Below, one piece after another: positions 51,766 to 62,845 of a DNA stretch of 64,000 bases. Positions within the stretch are counted from its first letter, which is position 1. Each line of letters starts with the position of its first letter. Source of the DNA: Rutpela maculata (Eukaryota; Arthropoda; Insecta; Coleoptera; Cerambycidae); NCBI GenBank assembly GCA_936432065.2, contig OW386287.2, positions 188,665,729-188,729,728 on the forward strand. Direction: 5' to 3'. The translations under genes were made by a program, and so were the position numbers. A model generated the notes under the pieces. That model did no database searches and was not told where the DNA came from. It was given only the letters and a program-made list of their open reading frames with translations.

Positions 51766-53180
51766 CTAATATAAAAATAAAGTCCATGAGAGGGGTTAAA
51801 GTCACTTTAGTTTCTATTTAAAAATTTATAAATCAAAAACTTCCACATTTTCCATATTTTAATGCTAATCATGCATTTCATTTCTATATAAGGGTAGTTT
51901 TTACACTCATATGTACTTTGATAAAAGAGGTGAACTTTAAGTCACTCTAATTCTATATAATTCCAAACTTTCCAATCTTCATTTTTTCGTCATTTTTTAC
52001 CATTTATATACTCTATGATGGTATGATGGTGTATATTCTTTGCAAGAACAGGTGTATTTTTTAGCTTAATCTAAGAGTAGTTGTTCGCCATTATTTAGGG
52101 CGATGACTGCTAAATATAAAACATAACTATCTCCCTTGTATTGATATTCTTTACCATTCATTCACATGAATCAATAAATCCTGATATGTGGGTTAGTTTT
52201 ACCTCGTTTTAGAGTGGCTTCCTTCTATTTTGGGGGTTCCTTAACCACCTCAGAGTAGAAAATCCTTTGAGATAAATATAGGGCACATGGGCTTTTTTGA
52301 GATCGGATTAGAACTTGAATTCAACAAGTTCAAAACTAAAAATATAATTTCAGAGTCTAAATTGCGTGTTTTTTCAACTTTTTATTTCTACACTCCTTTC
52401 AACCACTAATTCACTCTATTTTCAATCTAAAAATAAATTCTAGGCTTTTGGCATGCTGAAATTTGAAATCAACAACCTCAAAAACCCCTAGAAATATACT
52501 TTTGGAATGAAAATTACTTATTTTGTCAAATTATCATTTTTCACCCCTTTCAACACCTATTTCACTCGATTTTCACCCTAAGAATACATTTTTGGCTTGT
52601 GGCACGTTGAAATTTGAAATCATCAACCTCAAAAACCCCTATAAATATAAGTTTAGAATGAAAATTACGTATTTTGTCTAATTTTCATTTTACACCTCTT
52701 TCAACCCTCATTTTACTTTATTTTCACCCCAAGAATGAAATTTGAAATCAGAAACCTCAAAAACCGTAAGATTGTACATTAGGTATAATTTTTGCATGTA
52801 CATATTGTCACCATACATGAGAGGCGATATTACCCTATTCTAAGGATGTTTTTTTCTCTCCAGCTCAAAATTTGGAGGGTGTTTGGGCTTTTCTGAGGTC
52901 GGATTCGAATTCAGCGTCGAAGAATACATTGGACTACTCGTGTCAAGTTCCAGGATCAAGACTTTTATTTGTGACTAGGTGATTTTATTGAATTTTTCAT
53001 GTTTCTTGCTTCTTCTGACCCAAATTTTGAAGCTGCCATATTGAAAAAAAATATTTATGCATCAAAACTGAATTTAGCATATCCAAAGAATCTAACTCTA
53101 CCAAGTTTCGTAAATTTTTATCGAAAATTGGCTAGGTTACCGATTTTTGACGCTTGTTTTCAATAAAAGCACCACTGTGC

Positions 53181-54762
53181 GGCGCCGACATCGGAGGAAT
53201 CCTTTGATTCAGACAGCGGCAATATTCATATTGTCGGGCAGCACTTACTTGGCGTTTCTTTTATGGCTTTTATTTCTCATTGTCGATACAATGAACATGA
53301 TAAAAAGAAAGATGTGGGTTGCAAAAAGACCTTGAACTTGGCACTAGTTTGTCTGGCAATACTGACCTAGACAATATTATAAATACTATCTGGCCTGAAA
53401 ATATCATATTTTTAGAAAGTATTTACTTTAAGTAAAACCGTTGGAGTAAAGCAATTTTATAAGACTTTTTTACTTCTCTTGGATCAATATATTGTCATGC
53501 AAAATATTTGTACGTATACTGCAGACACCCTGTATAAATCAATAAAGAGTATTTTTTTGTCTAGAACTTCAATTAATAATAACAGCATTGTGATTTCGTT
53601 GGTTTGCATGAAAAATAATCACAGTATATGATTTTTTAATAATATCTGTAACTTCGCCAAAAAGCACAATTAGACGAAAAATATATTCGTGTAGGTACTA
53701 ATTTTACCATATACTTAATTTGGAAGAAATGTTCTAGGAACAACACATTTAAAATCAATAACGGATCTAGGCATTCCCCCAATCAAGTGGAAATTAACCT
53801 TGGGAATGTTTCATTACGAACTCTTGAAACTACAATTATTTGTCTAGTGGGACTAATATAAAAGTAGCATGAAGAGAAAATTACCGAGAGGAAACACAAT
53901 TTGTTTGTCAGTTCTTTAAGCAACAATAATATTCACAAAAACCATTAGAGAAGTATGCTAGTTCGAAGTCAATGAAGTTAGAAAAATTCCAGTTCTACGA
54001 ACTGATAGTACAGAAAAATGTGTAATTAAAAATGCCTTTCAATTAATTTGGAACAGGGAGCGCAATTGAAAGTATATTACGTTCTAATAATTGCAAATGT
54101 AAGCGAGAATATTTCTTCCAATTTACTGGCAGTAGCGATTATATTAAAGGTTCTTTAATAATATCCCACTTCAAAACAATCAGATAAAATAGGAAAAAAC
54201 AAAACTAAAATTTATTAATGGTTAAAAACGCCATTTAAGAAAAAGCCAGCAGTGAAATAGTAATTTACGTTCCAAGACTGGAAAAAGGTGTTTTGCAGGT
54301 CAACCCATTCAGATTCCAGGGCGAACCGCAGGCGAGTCCTGGAAGCTTAGGGAGACCTACAAAACACTGTTTTTCGGGTGTGTAACGTACAATATTTTTT
54401 TTCGGCCGACACTGTCATACAGAGTTTTATTATTATTATTATTTCAATAAATTTTCTTTTTATGTCATACTATTTTATTATTGTGTTTATTGCTTAGTTA
54501 CAAACTACATAATAGTGTACTTTATACCCTTGCGGGCATAAAGTGGATTTTACAGCTCATGCGGGTATAAAGACAAAAAAAACATTTTTTGATTAACTTA
54601 TTAATAAACTTTATTAATTACAAAATATGAAACAAAGTATTATGTAAATAATCTACTTAACTTTATTTAGTTGAATTCACATTAAACTGGCAATTCTGGA
54701 AGGATCTGGTGATAGTTAGATTGCCTGCAGCAAATGTTGATTCATGTTTCATTGTCTGGGTA
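53181..54762. other. No recognised gene
   Basis: A+T-rich DNA. A G/C-richer strip at about 54290-54370 may mark the edge of the Crypton-like relic. No RNA gene or terminal repeat seen. Confidence 0.4.
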
Positions 54763-55380
54763 TCAAGTTTCTGGGAAAAGCCAGATCCAGAAGGTATGCC
54801 TGCCAGCATCCTTGAAACCGCATTCTTTAGATATACTGTCCTCTAAATATCCTTCAGCAACCGACGTACTCTTCCATCCACCATAGCGCTTCAACGTGGT
54901 CATACTGGCTCCAGCCTCTGCCAGATGAGTTGCCGATGTTCGACGCAGCCAGTGTCCTGTGTACTTATCAGGATCGCTTAAGCCCATATATTTCGCAATG
55001 ATGAACGGAATTTTTCCAAATGTGGTTTTTCCAACTGGCTGTTCAGTACAGCGTCCTTGTCTATAGGCCAGAAAAAGTCTTTTTTCTGAACAACCACGTG
55101 GTCGTAAAGACATGTAGTCTCTTATCAGCTTCAAACTGTTCATTTTGTCTTCGTCAACAATGGTAAGAACGCGCTTTTTATCGGTTTTTGTCTCTGGTAC
55201 ATTTACCACGAAAACTGATTTTCTATCTTCTACGTGAGTAACTGGCATATTCACAAGTTCTTGTCGTCGTTTTTGCAATTTCGTCAGGAATTTCAAAACG
55301 TTCCTGCATTTTGACTTTTTAAGTTTGACAGCTGGCAAAATTTGTTTATTCAACAAATAAATAAAGCATTTCCCTAGCAA
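54763..55380 (-). pseudogene. Crypton-type tyrosine recombinase, 5'-truncated
   Basis: About 205 codons on the minus strand with no ATG at the open end. Text in order: VFVVNVPETKTDKKRVLTIV, LKLIRDYMSLRPRG, then the recombinase boxes GHWLRRTSATHLAEAGASMT (H-x-x-R), KRYGGWKSTSVAEGYL (W and the nucleophilic Y) and DS. The C-terminal catalytic domain is nearly complete, but the N-terminal part is gone and the arginine I is uncertain. The family is shared with 22820-23085. Crypton enzymes integrate by a circular intermediate. Confidence 0.8.
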
Positions 55381-55491
55381 CGATATGATAAAATGAAAAT
55401 GTTATAATCAAATTAAATTTTCGGATTTTTTAAAATAATATTGTGGATCCAATAACGAACTAGTATGACAAAAAAGTTTGTATGCACCGCT

Positions 55492-55602
55492 TGAATTAAT
55501 AGATGTTTATACCCTCGGGCGACTTACAAACTCTCGGGCCAGAGCCCATCGGGTTTGTAAGATCGTCGCCTTCAGGGCATAAACATCTACTTAATTCCCT
55601 TG
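55492..55602. repeat. Inverted repeat flanking a short GC-rich core
   Basis: TTAATAGATGTTTATACCCT, CGGGCGAC and TTACAAACTC on the left are mirrored by GGGTTTGTAA, GTCGCC and AGGGCATAAACATCTACTTAA on the right, with imperfect pairing. It may be the terminal part of the Crypton-like element or a small MITE. Confidence 0.7.
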
Positions 55603-56125
55603 ATACATAAATAACTATTAAGTAGTCTTCTACCACTTAAAAGGTCAAATGGTGTTTTCAACATAAATAAATTTTTATTTTATTTTCTCTATAACCCCAA
55701 AAAGAAAGAGCCAACAGTAAATTTTATTTAGCTTAAGTGGCTTAACAACTGCGGTATAAAAAAGTAAAAAAGTCAGTAGAAGACAATTACTATTTCAAAA
55801 AAATCTTAAACTCGCGGTCCTCACGTACACTCCATTGGAACTAATAAACGTCTATTTATAATCAAAACATACCTTACTAAGCAAAAGAAATTTGAAATAA
55901 TTGGTTAGTCATATCGATGATTTTTGTTTATTAAAATGGCTTACATAATTTAGATAACAAAAAAGACCAACTTAAGAGAACTTACAGAAGTGGGTACAGT
56001 TGTGGACAGTAAATATAAGGCAGCTCCGATTTTTGTGATATTTTAGTGTTATAAGAGGGGCTCTGCTTTAGCGGCATACCTATCATAATACATATATACA
56101 TATACACATATATACGTAGTATGTA
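55603..56125. other. No recognised feature
   Basis: A+T-rich left flank of the Gypsy element. TGTA at 56122-56125 is its target duplication. Confidence 0.5.
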
Positions 56126-56478
56126 TGTTATATAAAATTATACGCTTATTATAAAGACTTAGTCATAACAAACCTCCACATGTATATCATATTACATGAT
56201 AACGACTTCTCTTATTAATCGCTTATCTTAGAGATATTATATTTCACCTTTGTTTCTCACATTTTATGCTGACTGTCGAATTGCATTTCCTTTGTTCTAT
56301 ATTTTGCTTACTCAGGTTCTGTATGTTATAAATACGACTAGACATGCTTTGTAAAGTCAGTTATTAAACTCACTTAGAATGAAACACTTCTAATTATTAT
56401 TCTCCAAGAGCCAACGTTGGCTCCATTTAAGTAAATAAAAGTTTTTAAAAAGTCATTCATGTGAACCGTGATCTAACA
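56126..56478 (+). repeat. Gypsy 5' LTR with TATA and initiator
   Basis: TATAAATA at 56327 and TCAGTT with its A at 56359 are 32 bases apart, so R should start near 56359. AATAAA is at about 56437. Ends TCTAACA. Confidence 0.93.
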
Positions 56479-56479
56479 T

Positions 56480-56497
56480 TGGCGCAGTCGGTAGGAT
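56480..56497 (+). other. Primer-binding site for tRNA-Ser
   Basis: TGGCGCAGTCGGTAGGAT starts one base after the LTR. It is complementary to the 3' end of insect tRNA-Ser apart from one G-U-type mismatch, as in the 17.6/297 group. Confidence 0.75.
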
Positions 56498-57023
56498 CCG
56501 CAAACATCATCAGAACAAGAAGCCTAACTGGTAGTGAAGCGTAAGAGAATAAGGAGAACATCTGTAGAAGGTGCCTAACTAGTGGGTGTACATCTACGAG
56601 AACAAGGAGACCTTCCTCACTGGTGGTGGCGGATCCCAATCCCTTGACGGACGAAGAACCTACCCATGGAGATGAAATTAATGTAAGTCATTTCAAGAAT
56701 CATCTCGTACCATTTTACTATTTTATTATTTTTCGCGACTTATTTTATTAAAAGTGTATTATACTGCTAATACACTCGGCGCACAAAGCCAGTTCTATTG
56801 TCAAAGTGAAATCCATTCCTTTACAAACGCAACGAAACAAGTTCATTTAATTTTAAGTTTATTTATTCTCGTATTATACTGCTAATACGAAACATTGTGT
56901 ATTATACAGCTAATATACAATCCATTTACGCTCTCAACGTACAAGCTAATTTAATTTATCGTATCATACTGCTGATACGCAACCAATTTTTTGTCCAAGT
57001 AATTTCTAAATACAAAAAGCAAA

Positions 57024-57078
57024 ATGCCAGACAGAGCTCAACCAGAGACAGCTCAACCAATAGTACCGGCATCAGCCG

Positions 57079-57116
<38 letters not shown>

Positions 57117-58466
57117 CTACAACAACAACTACAACTACAACAACAACAACAACCAGAGCAAATTGAGCCTTACAAGCTCTCTGAAATATTCTCTTTAATA
57201 CCCGAATTCGATGGCAATGCCATTATCTGCAAACGCTTTTAAATTCATGTCAGTGTGCCCAAGGCATGGCAATTCATGAACAAAAAATTCTATTAACCAT
57301 GCATATCAAGAATAAATTAAAAGGCAGAGCTGCCGAACTTATAAATTCACGAAACCCTGGTACATGGCCAGAAATAAAGGCACTTTTAGAAACTCATTTT
57401 GGAGATTCTCGAGACTTAACGGCTCTTATCCAAGACCTACAACGAATTCATCAATTGCCTGGTGAATCCGCTTTAACGTTTGTTTCGCGTTTACAAACGC
57501 ACAATGCGAAAATGCACGCTGCAGTGCAAAAGCAAAATTTAACCTCGACACAAAGAACCGCACAATCCGACCTCATCGAAACGATGACTTTAAATAATTT
57601 ACTAACGGGCTTAGAACCAAACTTAGGCCGCATCATACGTGCCAGCAACCCTCCAAATATATTGAAAGCTGTAAGTAGAATTCGCAGAGAGCTACAACTC
57701 TCTTATTTCGAGCAACAGAAATTTCCGAAAAATAGTCCGGTCAAAAATCCCGCTTTACAACAAAAACGACCAACTTCAAATTTCCAACAAAAAATTCTGT
57801 TCATTCTGCAAGCGCAATGGACATGTAATAAACGAATGTCGTACCAGGCAACAGCAACTGTCTATGCCATCGACATCACACTTCCAGAGACCAAATTATC
57901 AAGGAAACCCAAATTTCCAAAATTTCTCTCAAAACAATCAATTTGGCCAGAGGACATTCCCTCAAAACAATCAGCCAAATCAATCGCAGCAAAACAGGCC
58001 CTCAGCCATAAGGCCAAACCCGAATTTCAATCAACAAAGACCCTCTGCTATCCAACCTAACCCAAATTTTAATCGCTTTTATCAGCAAAAAACGCATCAT
58101 TTGAACTATGAACCTTATGACGATCAATGTGATTATAATAATCAATACAATGACTATTCACCCGATTATCAAAATGTAAGTGACAGTTATGAAAATTACG
58201 ATTTAGAAAACGCTCAAAGCTTTTCAGAGAATTTTACAGCTAATTCCCAATACGAACAGTACGAGAATTATACTGCTAATTTTCAAACCCCACAGGAGGA
58301 TTATACTGTTAATCCTCAGGATTTTCGCGTAGATCCGGAGTACCCCACGGATACTCCAACACAGCAAACAGACCAATTCGACCAAATAACAAATCAAATA
58401 CGAACGATGAATCTCAACGACAGTTTCGACCCGTCGCTGAACTTCCCAGAACAAGGGTTCATGTAG
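57024..58466 (+). pseudogene. Gypsy gag, two frameshifts
   Basis: The ATG at 57024 opens a glutamine-rich N-terminus (long CAA run at 57080-57150). The capsid region starts EQIEPYKLSEIFSLIPEFDG, then a frameshift near 57228 moves to NSCQCAQGMAIHEQK, WPEIKALLETHFGDSRDLTA and ESALTFVSRLQTHN (57266 frame). A second shift near 57790 leads to the zinc knuckle CSFCKRNGHVINEC and a Gln/Asn/Tyr-rich tail to the stop at 58466. The 57266 frame also runs on as an unrelated overlap. Gag would coat the RNA; this copy cannot make it intact. Confidence 0.88.
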
Positions 58467-58468
58467 AA

Positions 58469-61400
58469 ATGCTATCACACTCATTGTTGACCGTAAATTC
58501 AAAAAATCTTTACTACATCAAAGACGTCACAAACAAATTCAAAATTCTAATCGATACTGGTGCAGGTATCTCTATATTTAAACCAAAAACAGCGGAAAAT
58601 TACAAACGGAGATTTTCAGAAAATGTAATTATACAAGGTATAACCGATCAGAAAATTACTATTAGTGAATCTGTTCTTATACCCTTTACGGATAACGACC
58701 CACGTAAGGTTTACATCTACGACCTAGATATCAATTTTGATGGACTGATAGGAGCTGATTTCCTAGAGCACTATCATTGTATCGTCGACATAAGAAATAA
58801 ACGATTAATAACCAATTTCAAAACGGTCCCACTTTTCAAAGTAACCGACGATTCATCGAAACCCGAATACGACAAAATCCAATCAAACCACAACCCTAAT
58901 CAAAATAAGATCCAAATTGACGGCCGTACCGAAAAAATTTATAAACTAAAATGTAACCTTAGAAACACTGACGCTATTTTGCAAGCGCAAGAGAACGAAA
59001 GAGTCCGTTTACCTAATGCTCTTGTTAAAGTAAATGAAAACGGAGAATTTTTAACAACAATAATCAATGCTAATGTCATCCCGAAGACTGTCGATTTTTC
59101 AAATTTAAATTTAGAACCTTTACAAAAATTTAAGTCAATTTTTAACTTAAACACGCAAAATTCTGACCAACACCTAACGACGGACAGATCCTTTGAAATC
59201 AGGAACGAATTGCGCTTGGATCATCTAAACGAAAAAGAGGCCGAAATAGTAACGCAGCTTTGTTTAGACTTTCAAGATATATTCTATTTAGAAGGAGACA
59301 ATTTGACCTTTACCAACGAAATCAAACACCCTATTGACACTGACAATTCCCGACCGATATTTACGAAATCGTATCGCTATCCTCAGGTCCATAAAGAAGA
59401 AGTTAAGTCCCAAGTATCGAAAATGTTAAGTCAAGGTATTATTCAACCCTCAATCTCACCTTGGTCCTCTCCTGTCTGGATAGTTCCCAAAAAATTGGAC
59501 GCTTCTGGTAAACAGAAATGGCGCGTTGTAGTCGACTACTGCAAACTCAACGAGGTTACAATCGGTGACAAATATCCTCTGCCCAACATTTCCGATCGTT
59601 TAGACCAACTTGGCAAATGCCAATATTTCACAACCTTAGACTTGGCTTCTGGTTTCCACCAAATCGAAATTAATCCCGCAGATATTCAAAAGACTGCTTT
59701 CACAGTTGAGAACGGTCATTATGAATTCGTGCGAATGCCATTTGGACTCAAAAACGCTCCATCAACTTTTCAAAGAGTTATGGATAACATCCTGTTAGGT
59801 ATTCAAAATGAACGATGTCTCGTCTACATGGACGATATTATTATTTACTCTCCTACAATTCATGAACACATTTCCCGTCTAACCGAAGTCTTTAAACGCC
59901 TCCAAAAAGCCAACCTCAAAATTCAACCAGACAAATGCGAGTTTCTCCGCAAGGAAGTCGCTTATTTAGGACACCTAATTACAAAAGACGGCGTAAAACC
60001 AAACCCTTCATTTAAAAAATTAAATCATTTCTAAGCTTAGCCGGATATTATAGGCGCTTTATTCCTAATTTCTCCAAGATAACCAAGCCCCTAACAAAAC
60101 TCCTACAGAAAGACATACCATTTCTCTTCGACAATGATTGTACAAATTCTTTTCAAAATTTGAAACAAACATTAACAACAACTCCGATATTAATTTATCC
60201 TAATTTTGATGAACCATTCATTCTAACCACTGATGCGAGCGCATTTGCCGTCGGCTCGGTGCTGAGCCAGGGGCCTATTGGCAAAGATTTACCCATTGCC
60301 TATGCTTCTAGAACCTTGTGCAGTGCAGAAACCAAGTATTCAACGATTGAACGCGAGCTCTTATCAATAGTATGGAGTGTAAAGCACTTTAGACCCTATC
60401 TGTACGGTAGAAAGTTCAAGCTTGTAACCGACCACAGACCACTCACCTGGCTATTCTCTATAAAAGATCCAGGAAGTAGACTTGCCCGTTGGCGACTCAA
60501 ATTAGAAGAGTACGACTACGAAATAATTTATAAACCCGGCAAAATCAATAAGAACGCGGACGCACTTTCCAGAATCAAAATTAGTCATTTTTCCGAATGT
60601 TCCAAATTCTATTCAAAGGTTCTAGCCGCGAATGACGAAGAGTCAGATGACGACGAAAACCTAGACGATAACGAAATCACTAACGAACAAATTTCCCGAG
60701 AATTTGAAACTTTCACCAACCTATATAAAACAACATCTTTAATAGACTATTCGAAAATCAAAGCCTCGAACAAACAACTTTTGTATCGAGAACATAAAGA
60801 TATTATAACCTTCTTCCAACAAAATAACTTACAAGACCTACATCACAAAATTATTGAAGACATATTCGAAGAAAATCCCGAATTTCATAACGATAAAATC
60901 AATATTGTATCGAGCAAAACAGTCAGACATAGGAGATATTTTATCATCCCTCTACCTTTTGATATCGAATCTGTATTTGAACATATATTTTTGGTATTAT
61001 TTAAAAATCAAGATGTCCTAGATCTCTCTAAGACATACTTTGTCGAAAATAATTTAGACCTCCCCATACTTGAAATCCTATCATTCATTTTTGCGGAAAA
61101 AGACTTAAAAGTAGTAATTTGTCAAGATATCGTCAGAACTGCCGACGAAGATGAAATTCCAATTATATTGGAGCAAAATCATTTTGGGAAAAATAATCTA
61201 CATCGCGGAATAAATGAAACTTTAGAAGAATTAGAGAAAAATACACTTGGCAAGGTCTAACTAAAGACGTTGAAAATTTTATAAAAAATTGCGAAACTTG
61301 CCAAAAGACTAAAGTATGCCGGAAAAACCTTAACAACCCTCTAGTAGTCACAGAAACCCCAAGAACACCATTCGAAAGAATTAATATCGATTTATTTGAA

Positions 61401-61971
61401 TTCCCAACTCGAAATTACGCTTTAACTATTCGCGACTAAATTTACACAAGCTTATGCAGTCCCGGACAAATCTGCAAAATCCGTCGTAAATACCTTGTTA
61501 TTATACTTTCAACATTACGGTACCCCGCTAAGAATCCATTGCGATTACGGTGGCGAATTTGACAACCGTTTGCTCAAAGATCTCTGCACCCTCTACGACA
61601 TAAAACTGACGTATTCAAGCGTAGGACATCCCCAATCGAACGGATCCATAGAAAGATTTCATGCTACTCTAGCTGAAATGATAAGAATTCATAAAACTGA
61701 AAATCCGAACGAACATCCTTTCACAATTTTACCATATGCAGTAATATGCTATAACAATTCAGTAAATAAAACACACGGTTTCACCCCATACGAACTTGTA
61801 TTTGGACATACGTCCAACAGACCACCTGAAACTTTGTATAACCAAAAAGAGTTAATAACCAAATACGTTAGGGATTTAAACAACAGAATATCCCACTACT
61901 ATAAAATAGCCCGTAGAAGATCTAGATATTGCAAAAACCAAATTGGACCAATATTCCAAAGACCTGGATGA
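58469..61971 (+). pseudogene. Gypsy pol (protease, RT, RNase H, integrase), frameshifted
   Basis: The frame lies at -1 relative to gag. It carries the aspartic protease ILIDTGAGISIF (D29), RT with WSSPVWIVPKK, DLASGFHQIEI and YMDDIIIYS (about 453-456), then a break at ~60010-60025 where the LGHL...KPNP end of RT jumps to SFLSLAGYYRRFIPNFSKIT with part of the connecting text missing. RNase H (TTDASAFAVGSVLSQ, ERELLSIVWSVKHF, VTDHRPL, NADALSR) and an integrase follow: zinc module NHFGKNNLHRG..NCETCQKTK after a shift near 61243, then an extra base near 61437, then the core CDYGGEFDN and HPQSNGSIERFHATLA with D and E. At least three lesions. Confidence 0.92.
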
Positions 61972-62239
61972 CCTCATAAACGAGCCTTTTGTGACCAAAC
62001 ACGTATCTTGGTTCACGTATTTCATAATCACTCTCATCATCCTGTTAGTTGTACTTTACATAACTTGTAAATGCAGAAGAAGAAGATGTAGAGCATTGCG
62101 AATCCAACCCTCAACGGACAACCCTCCTTCACCTCCTTCAGAGCGAAGCAGAGTATTCACCAAATTTCCTAGACTTATCCCTCCAAGAAAGCGACCCGGT
62201 ATTAAACCTCAAGAAGAAGAGCACATCGAGTTAACATAG
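61943..62239 (+). pseudogene. Errantivirus env remnant: membrane anchor and cytoplasmic tail
   Basis: The frame begins inside the integrase tail and reads a transmembrane stretch WFTYFIITLIILLVVLYIT, then a Cys/Arg-rich tail (CKCRRRRCRALR) and a proline-rich end (NPPSPPSERS, KFPRLIPPRKRPG), stop at 62239. This is the layout of the C-terminus of an errantivirus envelope protein. The ectodomain and the end of integrase were lost in one deletion around 61940. An ORF of other origin is unlikely given position and topology. Confidence 0.7.
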
Positions 62240-62477
62240 ACTTTCATATGTGGAGTTTTACCCTTGTCTATTAATTTAGACCATTGTATTTTATTCTTAT
62301 TACATTTATGTAATGTATTACTCACTTAATATTATTATCATTTATCAATTTTAACTTTATGTATTTTATTATTTTGCTTTGTATTCATTCAACATTGTTT
62401 CAATTTATTTTGCATTATATTCATTTAACGTTTCTAACAATTTTCAAAAGTTGCTGCATAACATCAACTTTTTTATT

Positions 62478-62487
62478 AAGGGGGAAG
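62478..62487 (+). other. Polypurine tract
   Basis: AAGGGGGAAG one base before the 3' LTR, the plus-strand primer site. Confidence 0.85.
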
Positions 62488-62488
62488 T

Positions 62489-62841
62489 TGTTATATAAAA
62501 TTATACGCTTATTATAAAGACTTAGTCATAACAAACCTCCACATGTATATCATATTACATGATAACGACTTCTCTTATTAATCGCTTATCTTAGAGATAT
62601 TATATTTCACCTTTGTTTCTCACATTTTATGCTGACTGTCGAATTGCATTTCCTTTGTTCTATATTTTGCTTACTCAGGTTCTGTATGTTATAAATACGA
62701 CTAGACATGCTTTGTAAAGTCAGTTATTAAACTCACTTAGAATGAAACACTTCTAATTATTATTCTCCAAGAGCCAACGTTGGCTCCATTTAAGTAAATA
62801 AAAGTTTTTAAAAAGTCATTCATGTGAACCGTGATCTAACA
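62489..62841 (+). repeat. Gypsy 3' LTR
   Basis: 353 bp, no difference from the 5' LTR found by eye. Confidence 0.93.
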
Positions 62842-62845
62842 TGTA

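Larger units (their letters stand above)
49430..53180. mobile_element. Large fold-back element (~3.7 kb) with nested hAT-like insert
   Basis: The outer arms match inverted: 49430-49900 against ~52600-53180 (GCTTTTATCGAAA / TTTCAATAAAAGC, TCTACCAAGTTTC, the CTGGAGCGAAAAAACA / TTTTTTTCTCTCCAGC blocks). A second inner pair (51355-51560 against 52240-52510) continues towards a central hairpin at 51706-51765. No coding capacity. The arms are imperfect and contain partly duplicated units (ACCTCAAAAACCCCTA recurs at 52477 and 52624). Confidence 0.75.
56126..62841 (+). mobile_element. Ty3/Gypsy errantivirus-like LTR retrotransposon, 6,716 bp
   Basis: Two 353-bp LTRs (TGTTATAT...TCTAACA) appear identical by eye and are flanked by the 4-bp duplication TGTA (56122-56125, 62842-62845). 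A tRNA-Ser-type primer site, polypurine tract, gag, protease, RT, RNase H, integrase and an env C-terminal scrap follow in order. Several frameshifts and two deletions make it non-autonomous despite the young LTRs. Confidence 0.95.

Noticed and set aside
53147..53335. 62-codon ORF with a hydrophobic segment
   Set aside because: It begins in the arm of a fold-back element and shows no conserved pattern; likely chance.
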